NCBI GenBank assembly: GCA_947648215.1
Contig: CANSMW010000011.1
Location: 1-64,000 of the forward strand
Source: an uncultured Clostridium sp.
GTDB taxonomy: Bacteria; Bacillota; Clostridia; TANB77; CAG-508
DNA length: 64,000 bases
Direction of reading: 5' to 3'
In this document: in pieces, positions 30,901-39,420 of the stretch
How the letters are laid out: the number at the start of each line of letters is the position of its first letter
Position numbering within the stretch: the stretch's first letter is position 1
Translations under genes and position numbers: made by a program
Notes under the pieces: generated by a model
Database searches by the model: none
Told to the model about the DNA's origin: nothing
The model's input: only the letters and a program-made list of their open reading frames with translations

Positions 30901-31013
30901 TTATCTATAAGTAGTCCCAAGATGACAATTACTAAAACAACATCTATGATAGTAACTCCTATTAATCCATAGAATAATAGATATGTAGTCATTTTTAACG
31001 CTGATTCTACCAT
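30891..31013 (-). CDS. Small hydrophobic type I toxin-like peptide
   Basis: 40 residues from ATG 31013 after GGGGGTGG. The sequence is a single membrane helix (YLLFYGLIGVTIIDVVLVIV, then ILGLL) with a short charged tail DNKK, as in holin-like type I toxins. The stop lies within the terminator of the convergent RNA. Toxicity is inferred from the arrangement only. Confidence 0.65.
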   Translation of the reverse strand: MVESALKMTTYLLFYGLIGVTIIDVVLVIVILGLLIDNKK

Positions 31014-31124
31014 AATTACCACCCCCATTTTTCAATCTCACAACATAACATCGTGGAGTTTTTTGTCAAGAACTAAGAAGAAAAAGGTGGCAACACACTC
31101 TGCTTATTCTCATTTTCATAAACT

Positions 31125-31153
31125 ACTATATAACATTTATCTCTAAAGTACAA
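31125..31153 (-). promoter_or_regulatory. Promoter of the toxin message
   Basis: On the minus strand TTGTAC, a 17-base spacer and TATAGT, giving a leader of about 105 bases before the toxin ATG. Confidence 0.65.
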
Positions 31154-31190
31154 GCGAACAAAACAAAGTTTTTAATTTTCTTTCATAAAA

Positions 31191-33851
31191 CTAATAATCC
31201 ATTTTATCCTTATACCCATACACACGCTTTCCGAATTTTAGTTCATTGAATTTCTTTTGTATTTCAATAATGAAAAGTGGGGATATGGAAATGGCGATTA
31301 CGTAGCCCCATGCTTTAAAACTTAGTGGTACTAGTCCGAAGATATTAGCAAGTACTGGCAAACATACGACACCAATTTGTAAGATACTGCCTAGTAGAAA
31401 AGCTCCTACTAAATAACGGTTTTCAAACAATCCTACTTTGAAAATAGATTCTTCGCTTTTAATATTAAAGCTATGAACTAGTTCTAGTAAACCTAAGCTT
31501 AAAAATGCCATGGTTCTTCCGGTTTCTAGTCCATATAAGTGATTACCTAGGCTAAAAGCAAGTAGGGTAAGCATACCAAGCATGGTACCTTCTACAAAGA
31601 TTTTTCCCCATAAGCCATCCGAAAAAATCCCCTTTTTACTATTTTGTGGCTTTTTATTCATAATATCTTTGTCTGGTTTTTCTAGTCCTAGTGCAATGGC
31701 TGGAATAGAATCGGTTACTAGGTTAATCCATAATAACTGAATGGCAAGTAAGGGAGATTCTAGTCCTAATAATAACCCCATAAAAATGGTTACAATTTCT
31801 CCAATATTCGTAGAAATTAAAAAGTGTACTGCTTTTTTAATATTATCAAATATATTTCTTCCTTGTTTGACCGCTTTTACAATCGTAACAAAATTATCGT
31901 CTGTTAAAATCATGTCTGAAGCATTTTTTGCCACATCTGTTCCATTTTTTCCCATGGCAATTCCAATGTCAGCATTTTTCAAAGCTGGAGCGTCATTTAC
32001 ACCGTCTCCTGTCATGGCAACAACTGCTCCTGTACTTCGATAGGCTTTTACAATTCTTACTTTATGCTCTGGGCTAACTCGAGCAAATACTGAATAACGC
32101 ATAATATTTTTCCTAAGCTCTTCTTCGGATAATTGGTCAAGTTCGGCTCCCGTTATGGCAAAATCGTGTAATTTTAAAATGCCTAATTCTTTGGCAATGG
32201 CTTTTGCGGTTACAATGTGGTCTCCTGTAATCATAACCGTTTTAATGCCAGCTTTTTTACAGGTTGTTACAGCGTCTTTTACCCCTTCTCTTGGTGGATC
32301 AATCATTCCAATTAATCCCATAAATGTAAGGTCTTTTTCGATAATATTGGTATCTATTTTTTCTGGTAGTACCGAAAAATCACGGTAAGCTACTGCTAAT
32401 ACTCTTAAGGCTTTTTCTCCCATTTCCTGATTTTTTGCATTCATCTCTTCTTTTTTTCTACTTGTAAAACTTTCTTCTTTTCCATGATAATAATAGTTTT
32501 TACAACGTTCGATTAACACATCTGGTGCACCTTTGGTGATAACACGGTATTTGTCTCCATAACGATGAATGGTGGTCATTAATTTTCGATTGGAATCAAA
32601 AGGGATTTCGTTTTGCCTTGGGTAATGTTCCTCCCATTGTTCCTTATTTTCTCCTACTCGTAAGGCTTCATTGACAATGGCAATTTCGGTTGCTTCTCCT
32701 ATGGCGGTTTCCTTCCCTTCTACGTTTGCAATTTGGCAGTCGGTACACATACTAGCGGTTGCTAATAAATATTGGTATTCTTTTTCAAGAATGACTTTTC
32801 CATTCATATCTTGTACTTCTACTACTTTCATTTTATTTTGCGTTAAGGTTCCTGTTTTATCTGAACAAATTACACTACTACTGCCTAGGGTTTCCACGGC
32901 TGGTAATTTTCGAATAATGGCATTGTTTTTTGCCATTTTTGTTACTCCAATGGATAGCATAATAGTAACAATGGCTGGGAGTCCTTCTGGAATCGCTGCA
33001 ACGGCTAGTCCAATGGAAGTCATAAACATTTCCATGATTGGGATTTTCTTAAAAATACCAATGATAAAAATAGCAAAACAGATTAGTAAACAAGCGGTTC
33101 CTAATATTTTTCCGACCTGTGCTAGCTTTTTTTGGATTGGTGTTTGTGGTGCTTCATCTTGCAAAATCATTTTTGCAATTTTTCCTACATTAGTGTGCAT
33201 ACCAGTTTCTACGACAATTGCTTCTGCATGTCCATTTACTACAATCGTAGTAGCAAATACCATGTTCGTCATATCTCCTAGTGGTACATGTTCCCTAAGT
33301 AACGCATTGGCCTGTTTTTCTACTGGTAACGTTTCTCCCGTTAGAGCCGATTCTTCTACTTTTAGATTTGCACTTTTTATTAACCTACAATCTGCTGGAA
33401 CAAAATTACCAGCTTCCAAAATTACAATATCTCCTCTTACCAATTTTTCGCTTTCAATGGTTTCTATTTTACCATTTCGTTTCACCTTTGCAAGAGGTGC
33501 TGCCATTTTCTTTAAAGCTTCTAAGGATTTTTCCGCTTTCGCTTCTTGCACAATTCCCATAATAGCATTAAATATAACAATGGCAATAATGATAATAGAA
33601 TCCATGTAATCATGGCTTCCTTCTACATATGCCATTCCTGCCGAAATAACAGAAGCTGCAATTAAAATTAAAATCATAAAATCATTAAACTGCTTTAACA
33701 ATTGAACCACAATATTTTCTTTTTTCTTATCCTCTAATCGATTTAGCCCATCTTTCTCAAGCCTCCTACTTGCCTCCTCTCCACTTAATCCTTTGTACAC
33801 ATTCGTCTTTAAGTTTCTTTCCACTTCATCTGCACGTAAACAATGCCACAT
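31191..33851 (-). CDS. Calcium-type P-type ATPase
   Basis: 886 residues, a P2A-type cation pump of the Ca2+-transporting PMCA/SERCA-like group. Visible motifs: cation-ATPase N-terminal domain, ALTGETLPVEK in the actuator domain, AIPEGLPAIVTIMLSIGV in membrane helix 4, the phosphorylation site CSDKTGTLTQNKM, and TGDGVNDAPALKNADIG. The C-terminal membrane helices are complete. Start at 33851 follows AGGAGAGGATTTT. Likely exports calcium from the cytoplasm; ion choice is inferred from the family. Ordinary Arg codons only; no in-frame CGG found. Confidence 0.9.
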   Translation of the reverse strand: MWHCLRADEVERNLKTNVYKGLSGEEASRRLEKDGLNRLEDKKKENIVVQLLKQFNDFMILILIAASVISAGMAYVEGSHDYMDSIIIIAIVIFNAIMGIVQEAKAEKSLEALKKMAAPLAKVKRNGKIETIESEKLVRGDIVILEAGNFVPADCRLIKSANLKVEESALTGETLPVEKQANALLREHVPLGDMTNMVFATTIVVNGHAEAIVVETGMHTNVGKIAKMILQDEAPQTPIQKKLAQVGKILGTACLLICFAIFIIGIFKKIPIMEMFMTSIGLAVAAIPEGLPAIVTIMLSIGVTKMAKNNAIIRKLPAVETLGSSSVICSDKTGTLTQNKMKVVEVQDMNGKVILEKEYQYLLATASMCTDCQIANVEGKETAIGEATEIAIVNEALRVGENKEQWEEHYPRQNEIPFDSNRKLMTTIHRYGDKYRVITKGAPDVLIERCKNYYYHGKEESFTSRKKEEMNAKNQEMGEKALRVLAVAYRDFSVLPEKIDTNIIEKDLTFMGLIGMIDPPREGVKDAVTTCKKAGIKTVMITGDHIVTAKAIAKELGILKLHDFAITGAELDQLSEEELRKNIMRYSVFARVSPEHKVRIVKAYRSTGAVVAMTGDGVNDAPALKNADIGIAMGKNGTDVAKNASDMILTDDNFVTIVKAVKQGRNIFDNIKKAVHFLISTNIGEIVTIFMGLLLGLESPLLAIQLLWINLVTDSIPAIALGLEKPDKDIMNKKPQNSKKGIFSDGLWGKIFVEGTMLGMLTLLAFSLGNHLYGLETGRTMAFLSLGLLELVHSFNIKSEESIFKVGLFENRYLVGAFLLGSILQIGVVCLPVLANIFGLVPLSFKAWGYVIAISISPLFIIEIQKKFNELKFGKRVYGYKDKMDY

Positions 33852-33995
33852 AAAATCCTCTCCTTTGTTTGTTTTTATAACTATATGCTTGTACTAGGAT
33901 TTTATGATAGACAAAAACAAGAAATTAAAGTTCCCTCTAATTTCTTGCTTTTATCTATTTAATTATTATTTTCTTCATTTTAGAGATAAATAATC

Positions 33996-34225
33996 AGTTT
34001 TAAGAACCCCCAGTCACGCTCCCGCGTGCCAGCCCCCTTGTTAAAGGGGCTTTCTTGTAGGTGCTTCGTAAGGTTAAGTAAATTTGAGCTATTGGTAAAT
34101 TATTATATTCTTTAATATTATTTTTATCATTTTGTACTTGCCTATTGCATACAAACTTCAAAGCCTTACAGGAAAGCCCCTTTAACAAGGGGGCTGGCGC
34201 GGAGCGACTGGGGGTTCTTAAAACT
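33996..34225. mobile_element. MITE-like element: two type-2 repeats as long inverted ends
   Basis: A 230-base unit with nearly identical inverted ends of about 60 bases (AGTTTTAAGAACCCCCAGTC..., each carrying a type-2 repeat) around a 100-base AT-rich centre. No coding capacity that looks real. It may be a non-autonomous insertion or an RNA that folds into a very long hairpin. Confidence 0.6.
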
Positions 34226-34324
34226 AATCTTATATAGAGAAACACCTAAGTCATTCCTGGCAATAAATGAATATATTCACAAAAGATGTTTTTTCTCATA
34301 TTATGTAAATGAGGTGAAAATATC

Positions 34325-34969
34325 ATGCTTCTTAGTTTACTTATTTTAGCACTTTCGGTTAGTATCGATTCCTTTGGTATTGGTATTACATATGGAATAC
34401 GAAATACCAAAATTTATCGTACCGCTAAAATCATTTTATTTATGATTTCTATTTTGATTACGACTTTGTCGGTTCACATTGGTGGAATATTAAATGAGAT
34501 TTTTTCAGAAAATTTTACAAAATGGATTGGAGCTTGTTTTTTGGTGTTAATGGGCTTATGGATTATTTACCAGGCTATTAGTCCCAAAAAAGAAGAAGAA
34601 ATATTACAAGTTCCTTCTCCTACAGTATATGAATTTATGATTCGCTTTTTAGGAATTACGATTCAAATTATTCGTAATCCTATGTTTTCGGATTTAGACC
34701 ATTCTAAAAAGATTGATTGGAAAGAAGCCATTTATTTAGGTTTTTGTTTATCGATTGATTCGATTTGTATTGGTATTTGTAGTAGTATGATTGGTTGTCC
34801 TTCGTATTTATTTCCTATTTTGGTGGCTACTTTTCAACTTCTCTTTTTGTCTCTTGGTAGAATACTTGGGGAGAAATTACGATGCGTTTCTCGCCTTCCT
34901 GAAAATATTTGGAGCACTTTATCTGGAGTTTTACTAATTTGTATTGGTATTAGTCGTTTTATGCTATAA
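34325..34969 (+). CDS. ytaF: YtaF/MntP-like sporulation membrane protein
   Basis: 214 residues with about six membrane segments and two internally similar halves: LSVSIDSFGIGITYGIRNTK near the start and LGFCLSIDSICIGICSSM in the second half. The cytoplasmic loop motif DLDHSKKIDWKEAIYLG matches YtaF. The family is related to the MntP manganese efflux fold and is tied to sporulation in bacilli; the transport role is not proven. A short hairpin follows at 34973. Confidence 0.8.
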   Translation: MLLSLLILALSVSIDSFGIGITYGIRNTKIYRTAKIILFMISILITTLSVHIGGILNEIFSENFTKWIGACFLVLMGLWIIYQAISPKKEEEILQVPSPTVYEFMIRFLGITIQIIRNPMFSDLDHSKKIDWKEAIYLGFCLSIDSICIGICSSMIGCPSYLFPILVATFQLLFLSLGRILGEKLRCVSRLPENIWSTLSGVLLICIGISRFML

Positions 34970-34972
34970 TTT

Positions 34973-34996
34973 GGGTCGATAAACTTAATCGACCTT
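34973..34996 (+). terminator. Hairpin after ytaF
   Basis: GGTCGAT / ATCGACC stem with TTTA after it; minimal type-1 palindrome. Confidence 0.55.
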
Positions 34997-35028
34997 TACT
35001 ATATTTTATCTTTTTTCAAAAGTACCAT

Positions 35029-35763
35029 TTAAGCGTATTGTTCTTCCTCTATTTTTTCCTTTAGATTTTCAACAATTGTACTAATAAACATTTTTGGCGT
35101 TATTTTTTCTCCTGATACAACATAGAAATATGAGTTCATAATTTTGGAATTGGTATATCGTATGACAGATTTCATTGCTTTTTCAATAGACCATTTTACA
35201 TTATCTACGGTAACACCATGTCTTGCTGCAATCATTTTGTATAATCCATGTGTCATGTCTGTTAGTAAATTTTCGTTTTCTAAAGAAAACGTAATTGCTT
35301 CTACAATATACGCATAACCTTTTGTTATAATATTCATTTCAAATTTATGTAGTTCTTGTTTTACTTGTTTTTCATAGTAATGAATGGAGGTTTCGTAGGT
35401 AATTTGATTTACCATTTCTACTATTCTTTTTCCATCAAATGGTTTTTGAATTCCTTTATAAAAATAGTCTTTGTATTGTGACATTGCTTGGTAATGTTCG
35501 ATTTCTTTACTATAGGCAATAATATATGGTAAAGGTCTGTGGGTTTGTTTTAGCTTGTCCAATAGTTCTAAGCGATTTTCATCTGGAATATCTAAATTAA
35601 ATATTAAAATATCTCCTTTCTCTAATTTTTCTAGTTTGTCTTCAAGTTCTTCTGTCTTCACAGCAAGTCGTACTAAACGTACCTTATTGTTATTGCTCAT
35701 GATGTCATTCAATAAATTTCTTGAAAATTCTAAGTCATTTTCTAAAATTGCAAAACGGTTCAT
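35029..35763 (-). CDS. Response regulator with Spo0A-like C-terminal domain
   Basis: 244 residues. The N-terminal receiver (about 1-120) keeps the phosphoacceptor Asp in ILIFNLDIP and Lys in KGIQKPF; acidic residues are in ENDLEF. The C-terminal domain (about 135-240) matches the Spo0A output fold (MNIITKGYAYIVEAI, MTHGLYKMIAARHGVTVDNV, KWSIEKAMKSVIRY). The recognition helix differs from the Bacillus SRVERAIRHAI sequence, so this may be a Spo0A paralogue. Three tandem 0A-box-like sites lie about 120 bases upstream. AGGAGGTAG precedes the start. Confidence 0.8.
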   Translation of the reverse strand: MNRFAILENDLEFSRNLLNDIMSNNNKVRLVRLAVKTEELEDKLEKLEKGDILIFNLDIPDENRLELLDKLKQTHRPLPYIIAYSKEIEHYQAMSQYKDYFYKGIQKPFDGKRIVEMVNQITYETSIHYYEKQVKQELHKFEMNIITKGYAYIVEAITFSLENENLLTDMTHGLYKMIAARHGVTVDNVKWSIEKAMKSVIRYTNSKIMNSYFYVVSGEKITPKMFISTIVENLKEKIEEEQYA

Positions 35764-35881
35764 AATTTTCTACCTCCTATTTTTTCTTTTCACTATATAA
35801 GAGTCATTTTTTTACAAATTATTCACAAAAATTCAAAATTTTTTTATTTTTTTGCAAATTTTACGTTTAACGTAATCAATT

Positions 35882-35910
35882 TTTGACAAAATTCGACAAA
35901 ATTCGACATA
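35882..35910. promoter_or_regulatory. Three tandem 0A-box-like sites at 10-base spacing
   Basis: TTTGACAAA (35882), TTCGACAAA (35892) and TTCGACATA (35902). The middle site is the exact reverse complement of the 0A box TTTGTCGAA. The spacing is one helical turn. They lie between the Spo0A-like gene (minus) and the secreted-protein gene at 36127 (plus). Confidence 0.65.
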
Positions 35911-36010
35911 TTTTGCCGTTTTATTCCACTCCATTCCGTTTCTGTTGCAAATTCGTTTTTCTAACAGTAAACTATAAATGTATTCCTCGTGGAATGCGTA
36001 ACAAAGTTCG

Positions 36011-36049
36011 AAAAAAGAGGGTGCCATTTAATCGGTGCCCTCTTTTTTT
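36011..36049. terminator. Bidirectional hairpin with T-runs
   Basis: AAAAAAGAGGG / CCCTCTTTTTTT stem around GTGCCATTTAATCGGTG; A- and T-tracts on both flanks. It lies between the 0A boxes and the gene at 36127. Confidence 0.65.
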
Positions 36050-36126
36050 GAATAAATATGAAGCACGAAACCAAACGTAACCCGTAAACAGAAATTCTTC
36101 ACAACAAAAGAAAGGAAAGAAAAAAC

Positions 36127-36609
36127 ATGAAGAAAAGAAGTTTTGTAGCTCTATTAATGGCCATCCTTATGTTGGCATCCAACATGTCTGTACTGGCAGC
36201 CACACCGGAAACATCATCGGTTAAAGTACCCAAAGCCCGGCTGGTAAAATCTACAACATTAGACACACAGGTAGAAGTACCTATCCAAGGCACTACGGTT
36301 ACACCGAGAAGTATCTATGGCTACGCAGCCAAGTATACTAACTCTGCCTCTGGTTCTTTTACTGTTAGTACCTCTGGAAGTTCCAATTCTAATGGTACGT
36401 TACAAATACAGACACATGATTTTACAGGTGATTCTGATGTTATTATTACACTTTATCGTCCTGATGGCAGTTATGCAACTGAACTTTCTGTACCTGCCAA
36501 TCGTACAAAAAGTATAAGCTTTAAAAATGCTATTCCTGGAACTTATACAATCTATTATAGTGTAGAAGGAATTCATCGCGGTTGGATCAGTGCTTGGGTT
36601 TCTTCATAA
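36127..36609 (+). CDS. Small secreted beta-rich protein with an unshifted CGG codon
   Basis: 160 residues, signal peptide about 1-24 (ending VLA), then a beta-sandwich-like domain (SGSFTVSTSGSSNSNGTLQI, then DVIITLYRPDGSYATELSVP and GTYTIYYSVEG), similar in style to pre-peptidase C-terminal or calx-like binding domains. AAAGGAAAG is a ribosome binding site. Residue 38 is encoded by in-frame CGG (36238-36240, GCC CGG C); skipping its C would give Gly-Trp-stop. The early codons are richer in G and C than neighbouring genes. It may be a recent arrival, a conditionally truncated protein, or a real exception. Confidence 0.7.
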   Translation: MKKRSFVALLMAILMLASNMSVLAATPETSSVKVPKARLVKSTTLDTQVEVPIQGTTVTPRSIYGYAAKYTNSASGSFTVSTSGSSNSNGTLQIQTHDFTGDSDVIITLYRPDGSYATELSVPANRTKSISFKNAIPGTYTIYYSVEGIHRGWISAWVSS

Positions 36610-36706
36610 TTTTTTTGAATTAATTGTGTTTCATAGTAAACTAACTTTTCTACAAGATTTAATTTCTTACATAATCATTATTTAAGATAATCTTGTTATG
36701 TAATGG

Positions 36707-36745
36707 AACGAGAGATTTAATGTTTTACATTAAATCTCTCGTTTT
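36707..36745 (+). terminator. Rho-independent terminator
   Basis: Perfect stem ACGAGAGATTTAATG / CATTAAATCTCTCGT with a 5-base loop, followed by TTTTC. It ends the secreted-protein transcript and faces the convergent gene ending at 36747. Confidence 0.85.
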
Positions 36746-36746
36746 C

Positions 36747-37379
36747 TTATATTTCTTCAATTTTTTCAATCCCATATTTGCGAAACCATTTATCCTCCAG
36801 TTCCTCAGCTGTCAATCCATTCCAACTATTCGTATTATAATGTAATTCATCGTTTATAATCATTACATTCGTATGGAAAACTTTATGTTTTCCCTTTATT
36901 ATATTTTGTTCTTCTAATTTTATCCTAGTATATCCTTTTTCCACTACTCTTACACTTTTGCAAATTCCTTTTTCGTCAATTACTGCTATTATTGTACCAT
37001 ATACTTTCCCATCTTCTGTTCCCTCTTGGTTTTCTACTACATATTCCGCTCTCAAGAAGGTGTAGTTATTCACTTGTATCTGCGACTTCTTATATACATA
37101 CCCTATTACACAACCAGCAATCAGGATTACAGCTATTGTTACTGCTAATATGGTTCTCCTTACTCTCTTACGAATCCCCTTTAAATACTTAATCTCATGT
37201 TCCTGATTGATTTGTTCTAGTTTTAAGTCTCCGTTCATGTCTTTTAGCACTTGTGCACATTCTGCACAAGTTGCTATATGTTCTTCTATGTATTCATTTG
37301 TAACCGTATCTGTCAAATTCTCTAAGTAATTTGGCAATAAATCTTGTACAATTTTGCAATCTCTGTTATTTAGTTTCAT
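36747..37379 (-). CDS. Anti-sigma factor-like protein with zinc finger and one membrane helix
   Basis: 210 residues. An N-terminal putative zinc-finger (zf-HC2) motif HIATCAECAQVL at about 33-44 precedes a membrane helix (about 76-94). The extracellular remainder is probably a sensor part. The start overlaps the end of the sigma gene by 14 bases, so translation is coupled. It likely holds the sigma factor inactive until a signal arrives; the signal is unknown. Confidence 0.8.
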   Translation of the reverse strand: MKLNNRDCKIVQDLLPNYLENLTDTVTNEYIEEHIATCAECAQVLKDMNGDLKLEQINQEHEIKYLKGIRKRVRRTILAVTIAVILIAGCVIGYVYKKSQIQVNNYTFLRAEYVVENQEGTEDGKVYGTIIAVIDEKGICKSVRVVEKGYTRIKLEEQNIIKGKHKVFHTNVMIINDELHYNTNSWNGLTAEELEDKWFRKYGIEKIEEI

Positions 37380-37881
37380 TTTCTTCTTCCTCCTTTCGAA
37401 TATTTTCTATTAATTTCTGTTTTGTTCTGTAATACGTGACTCGCGTCCATGGTTCGGACTTTCCGAGTACTTGACCAATTTCGATAAAGTTAAATCCAGT
37501 GGTTAACTTTAAATACATAAGTTCCTTGGTAGGACTATCTAACTTATCAATTTGTTTATATAATTCTATTCTCTTTTCACGTTCTATAAACTCATCTTCC
37601 ATACTATTGGAAACTCCGATTTCTCCAATTTCTGAATCCATGGAAACAGTTACATATTTCTTTTGTCTTTTTAATTCTTTATTCCATAAGTTTTTCGCAA
37701 TTTGACACAACCATACCTCCATCTTACAGTCATTTCTAAATTTGTTAATTCCGAAAGTTGCACAAATAAATGTCTCTTGTGTTAAGTCTTCGGCCAATGC
37801 TTTATCGTGACATAAGCAGAATAGATATTGAAATACTTCTTTATAGTATTTCTCATAAACCTTTTCGTTATCCTGCTCCAA
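37366..37881 (-). CDS. ECF-type RNA polymerase sigma factor
   Basis: 171 residues. Region 2 (YYKEVFQYLFCLCHDKALAE, then DLTQETFICA) and region 4 (LMYLKLTTGFNFIEIGQVLG, then KSEPWTRVTYYRTKQKL) are clear and the linker is short, typical of extracytoplasmic-function sigma factors. Start follows AAAAGGGAGGAAAAT. The anti-sigma gene overlaps its end, making a two-gene unit. Confidence 0.88.
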   Translation of the reverse strand: MEQDNEKVYEKYYKEVFQYLFCLCHDKALAEDLTQETFICATFGINKFRNDCKMEVWLCQIAKNLWNKELKRQKKYVTVSMDSEIGEIGVSNSMEDEFIEREKRIELYKQIDKLDSPTKELMYLKLTTGFNFIEIGQVLGKSEPWTRVTYYRTKQKLIENIRKEEEENETK

Positions 37882-37935
37882 GATTTTCCTCCCTTTTATT
37901 TGGTAATTGCCATTATAAGTATAAACTACAAAAAA

Positions 37936-37981
37936 AGCAATATTTTTTTAATTTTCTTCAAAATCTCTCTAATATTGCTTT
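37936..37981 (-). terminator. Terminator of the Rpn-like gene
   Basis: AGCAATATT / AATATTGCT stem with T-run on the minus strand, after the gene ending at 38042. Confidence 0.65.
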
Positions 37982-38041
37982 TATTATATTCTATTCTTCC
38001 CTATTTTCACAATCACTTGGTTAAAAGTGGAATTTCTTTAT

Positions 38042-39037
38042 TTAATTTAACCTCTCTTTTATTCGTTCGATTTCTTCTTTTGGCACTCCTATTAGCTCTT
38101 CTATTTGATCTACCTTCATTCCTTTTTGTAGCATATTTATAATAATTCGATTACTTTCTTCCTTTACCCCTTGTTCTCTCCCCTCTGTTTTACCTTGTTC
38201 AATTCCTTTTTCAATTCCTTTTTCAATTCCTTGCTTTAATCCCTCTTCTATTCCTTTCTTTCGTCCTTCTTCCATGCCCTTTTTTTGTCCTTTTTTTAAT
38301 CCTTCTTTTAATCCCTCTTTTAATCCCTCTTTTAATCCTTCTTCTCTTGCACAACGTTTCATCGAGTTTCTTTCCCATATGGCAGTTTGTTTATATTCAT
38401 TTATTTCTCTTATGACTGCTTCAGATAAGATTTCTTCTACTTCTTCTTTTGCTTCTTTTATAATTTCATGTTTTTCTTCTGCCATTTTACTTAACCTCCC
38501 ATCTTTATCATCTATTAGGGCTAGCCACCCTTCTAATGCATTTGCTAGTCTTGGTTTACTTTGCCTGGATTTTGGTAACTCTATAAACCAGTAGGTTATA
38601 TCTTCACTAATAATATAGTCTCTATGTTTATCTGCAACCATAATGCTCTTGGTTGCATAATCTGGTACTTTTAGTACGTTGTAGTTTAAGATATTGATTA
38701 GTATGACTGGTTTTAGTTCTTTGTATTCATCTCCTCGTCCTACTTGCTCACTTAATAGTCTTGAACCATATAATTCCGTTCTTTGTTTTGTATCCTTGTT
38801 ATCACATAATTGAATTTCAATGTTTACAATTTTGGTTTTGTTTATGGTTGCTTTAATGTCCAATCTTCCCATTTTATCGGTAATGGCCAACTGCTTTAGG
38901 CTTGCTTCTCCGACTACTTCAATTTCATCAATGCTTTCTTCTAATAGTGATTCTAAAAAGCTTTTTAAGTATTTCTCATTTCCTTTTTTCGTAAAAAATG
39001 CTTTAAATACGATATCATTTTTTAAATTTAGTTTCAT
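38042..39037 (-). CDS. Rpn-family PD-(D/E)XK nuclease/putative transposase
   Basis: 331 residues. The N-terminal start MKLNLKNDIVFKAFF and the nuclease core RLDIKATINKTKIVNIEIQL give the D...ExQ pattern of recombination-promoting nucleases. The C-terminal part (about 225-300) is a run of near-identical EGLKEGLKEGLKKGQKKG repeats, as usual in this family, followed by a short helix (MLQKGMKVDQIEELIGVPKE). The repeat is prone to length change. A second, different Rpn gene is at 47491. Role: probably horizontal DNA exchange or defence; inference. Confidence 0.82.
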   Translation of the reverse strand: MKLNLKNDIVFKAFFTKKGNEKYLKSFLESLLEESIDEIEVVGEASLKQLAITDKMGRLDIKATINKTKIVNIEIQLCDNKDTKQRTELYGSRLLSEQVGRGDEYKELKPVILINILNYNVLKVPDYATKSIMVADKHRDYIISEDITYWFIELPKSRQSKPRLANALEGWLALIDDKDGRLSKMAEEKHEIIKEAKEEVEEILSEAVIREINEYKQTAIWERNSMKRCAREEGLKEGLKEGLKEGLKKGQKKGMEEGRKKGIEEGLKQGIEKGIEKGIEQGKTEGREQGVKEESNRIIINMLQKGMKVDQIEELIGVPKEEIERIKERLN

Positions 39038-39415
39038 AGGTATTTTCCTTTCTTATTGTATCATGTTAAGAAAAAAAACTCAACAAAAATGACAATATTT
39101 TTCTATTTCTAGCTAAATTCAAACATAACAAAAAACTGGTATATGTTCTCCTCCCTTCGTTTTCGTATTTCTATTTTTATTTTTTGTTTTGGAAAATATT
39201 TTGCTTTTCGAACAAAAGCTTTTGATATTTTTGGAATCAATTTGATATTGATAATTTAATGATATAGACGATTATGTTCAAATTTAACAAGATAGCCCTA
39301 TTATATCATGAATTTTGAATTTGTAAATAGCTGGCAAAAAAAAGCCCCTTTACTTAAGGGGGCTGTCACCAAAGGTGACTGGGGGTTCTTACTTTCGTAA
39401 TAGAACTCCACCTTT
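39038..39415. other. Intergenic region upstream of the Rpn gene
   Basis: AT-rich stretch with a type-2 repeat at 39341-39390 and no other recognisable feature. It separates the smc stop from the Rpn start. Confidence 0.5.
39341..39390 (-). repeat. Type-2 palindromic repeat downstream of smc
   Basis: Reverse orientation copy: AAGCCCCTTTACTTAAGGGGG, CTGTCACCAAAGGTGACTGG, then GGGTTCTT. Confidence 0.75.
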
Positions 39416-39420
39416 TTATT

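Noticed and set aside
32671..33609. Long plus-strand open frame opposite the P-type ATPase
   Set aside because: It is the antisense shadow of a highly conserved gene and has no ribosome binding site or recognisable motif.
34000..34245. An open frame across the MITE-like unit
   Set aside because: It is composed of the inverted repeats themselves and has no start signal.
38274..38340. Short repetitive coding stretch as a separate repeat element
   Set aside because: It is the normal heptad-like GLKEGLKEG tail of Rpn proteins and lies in frame.
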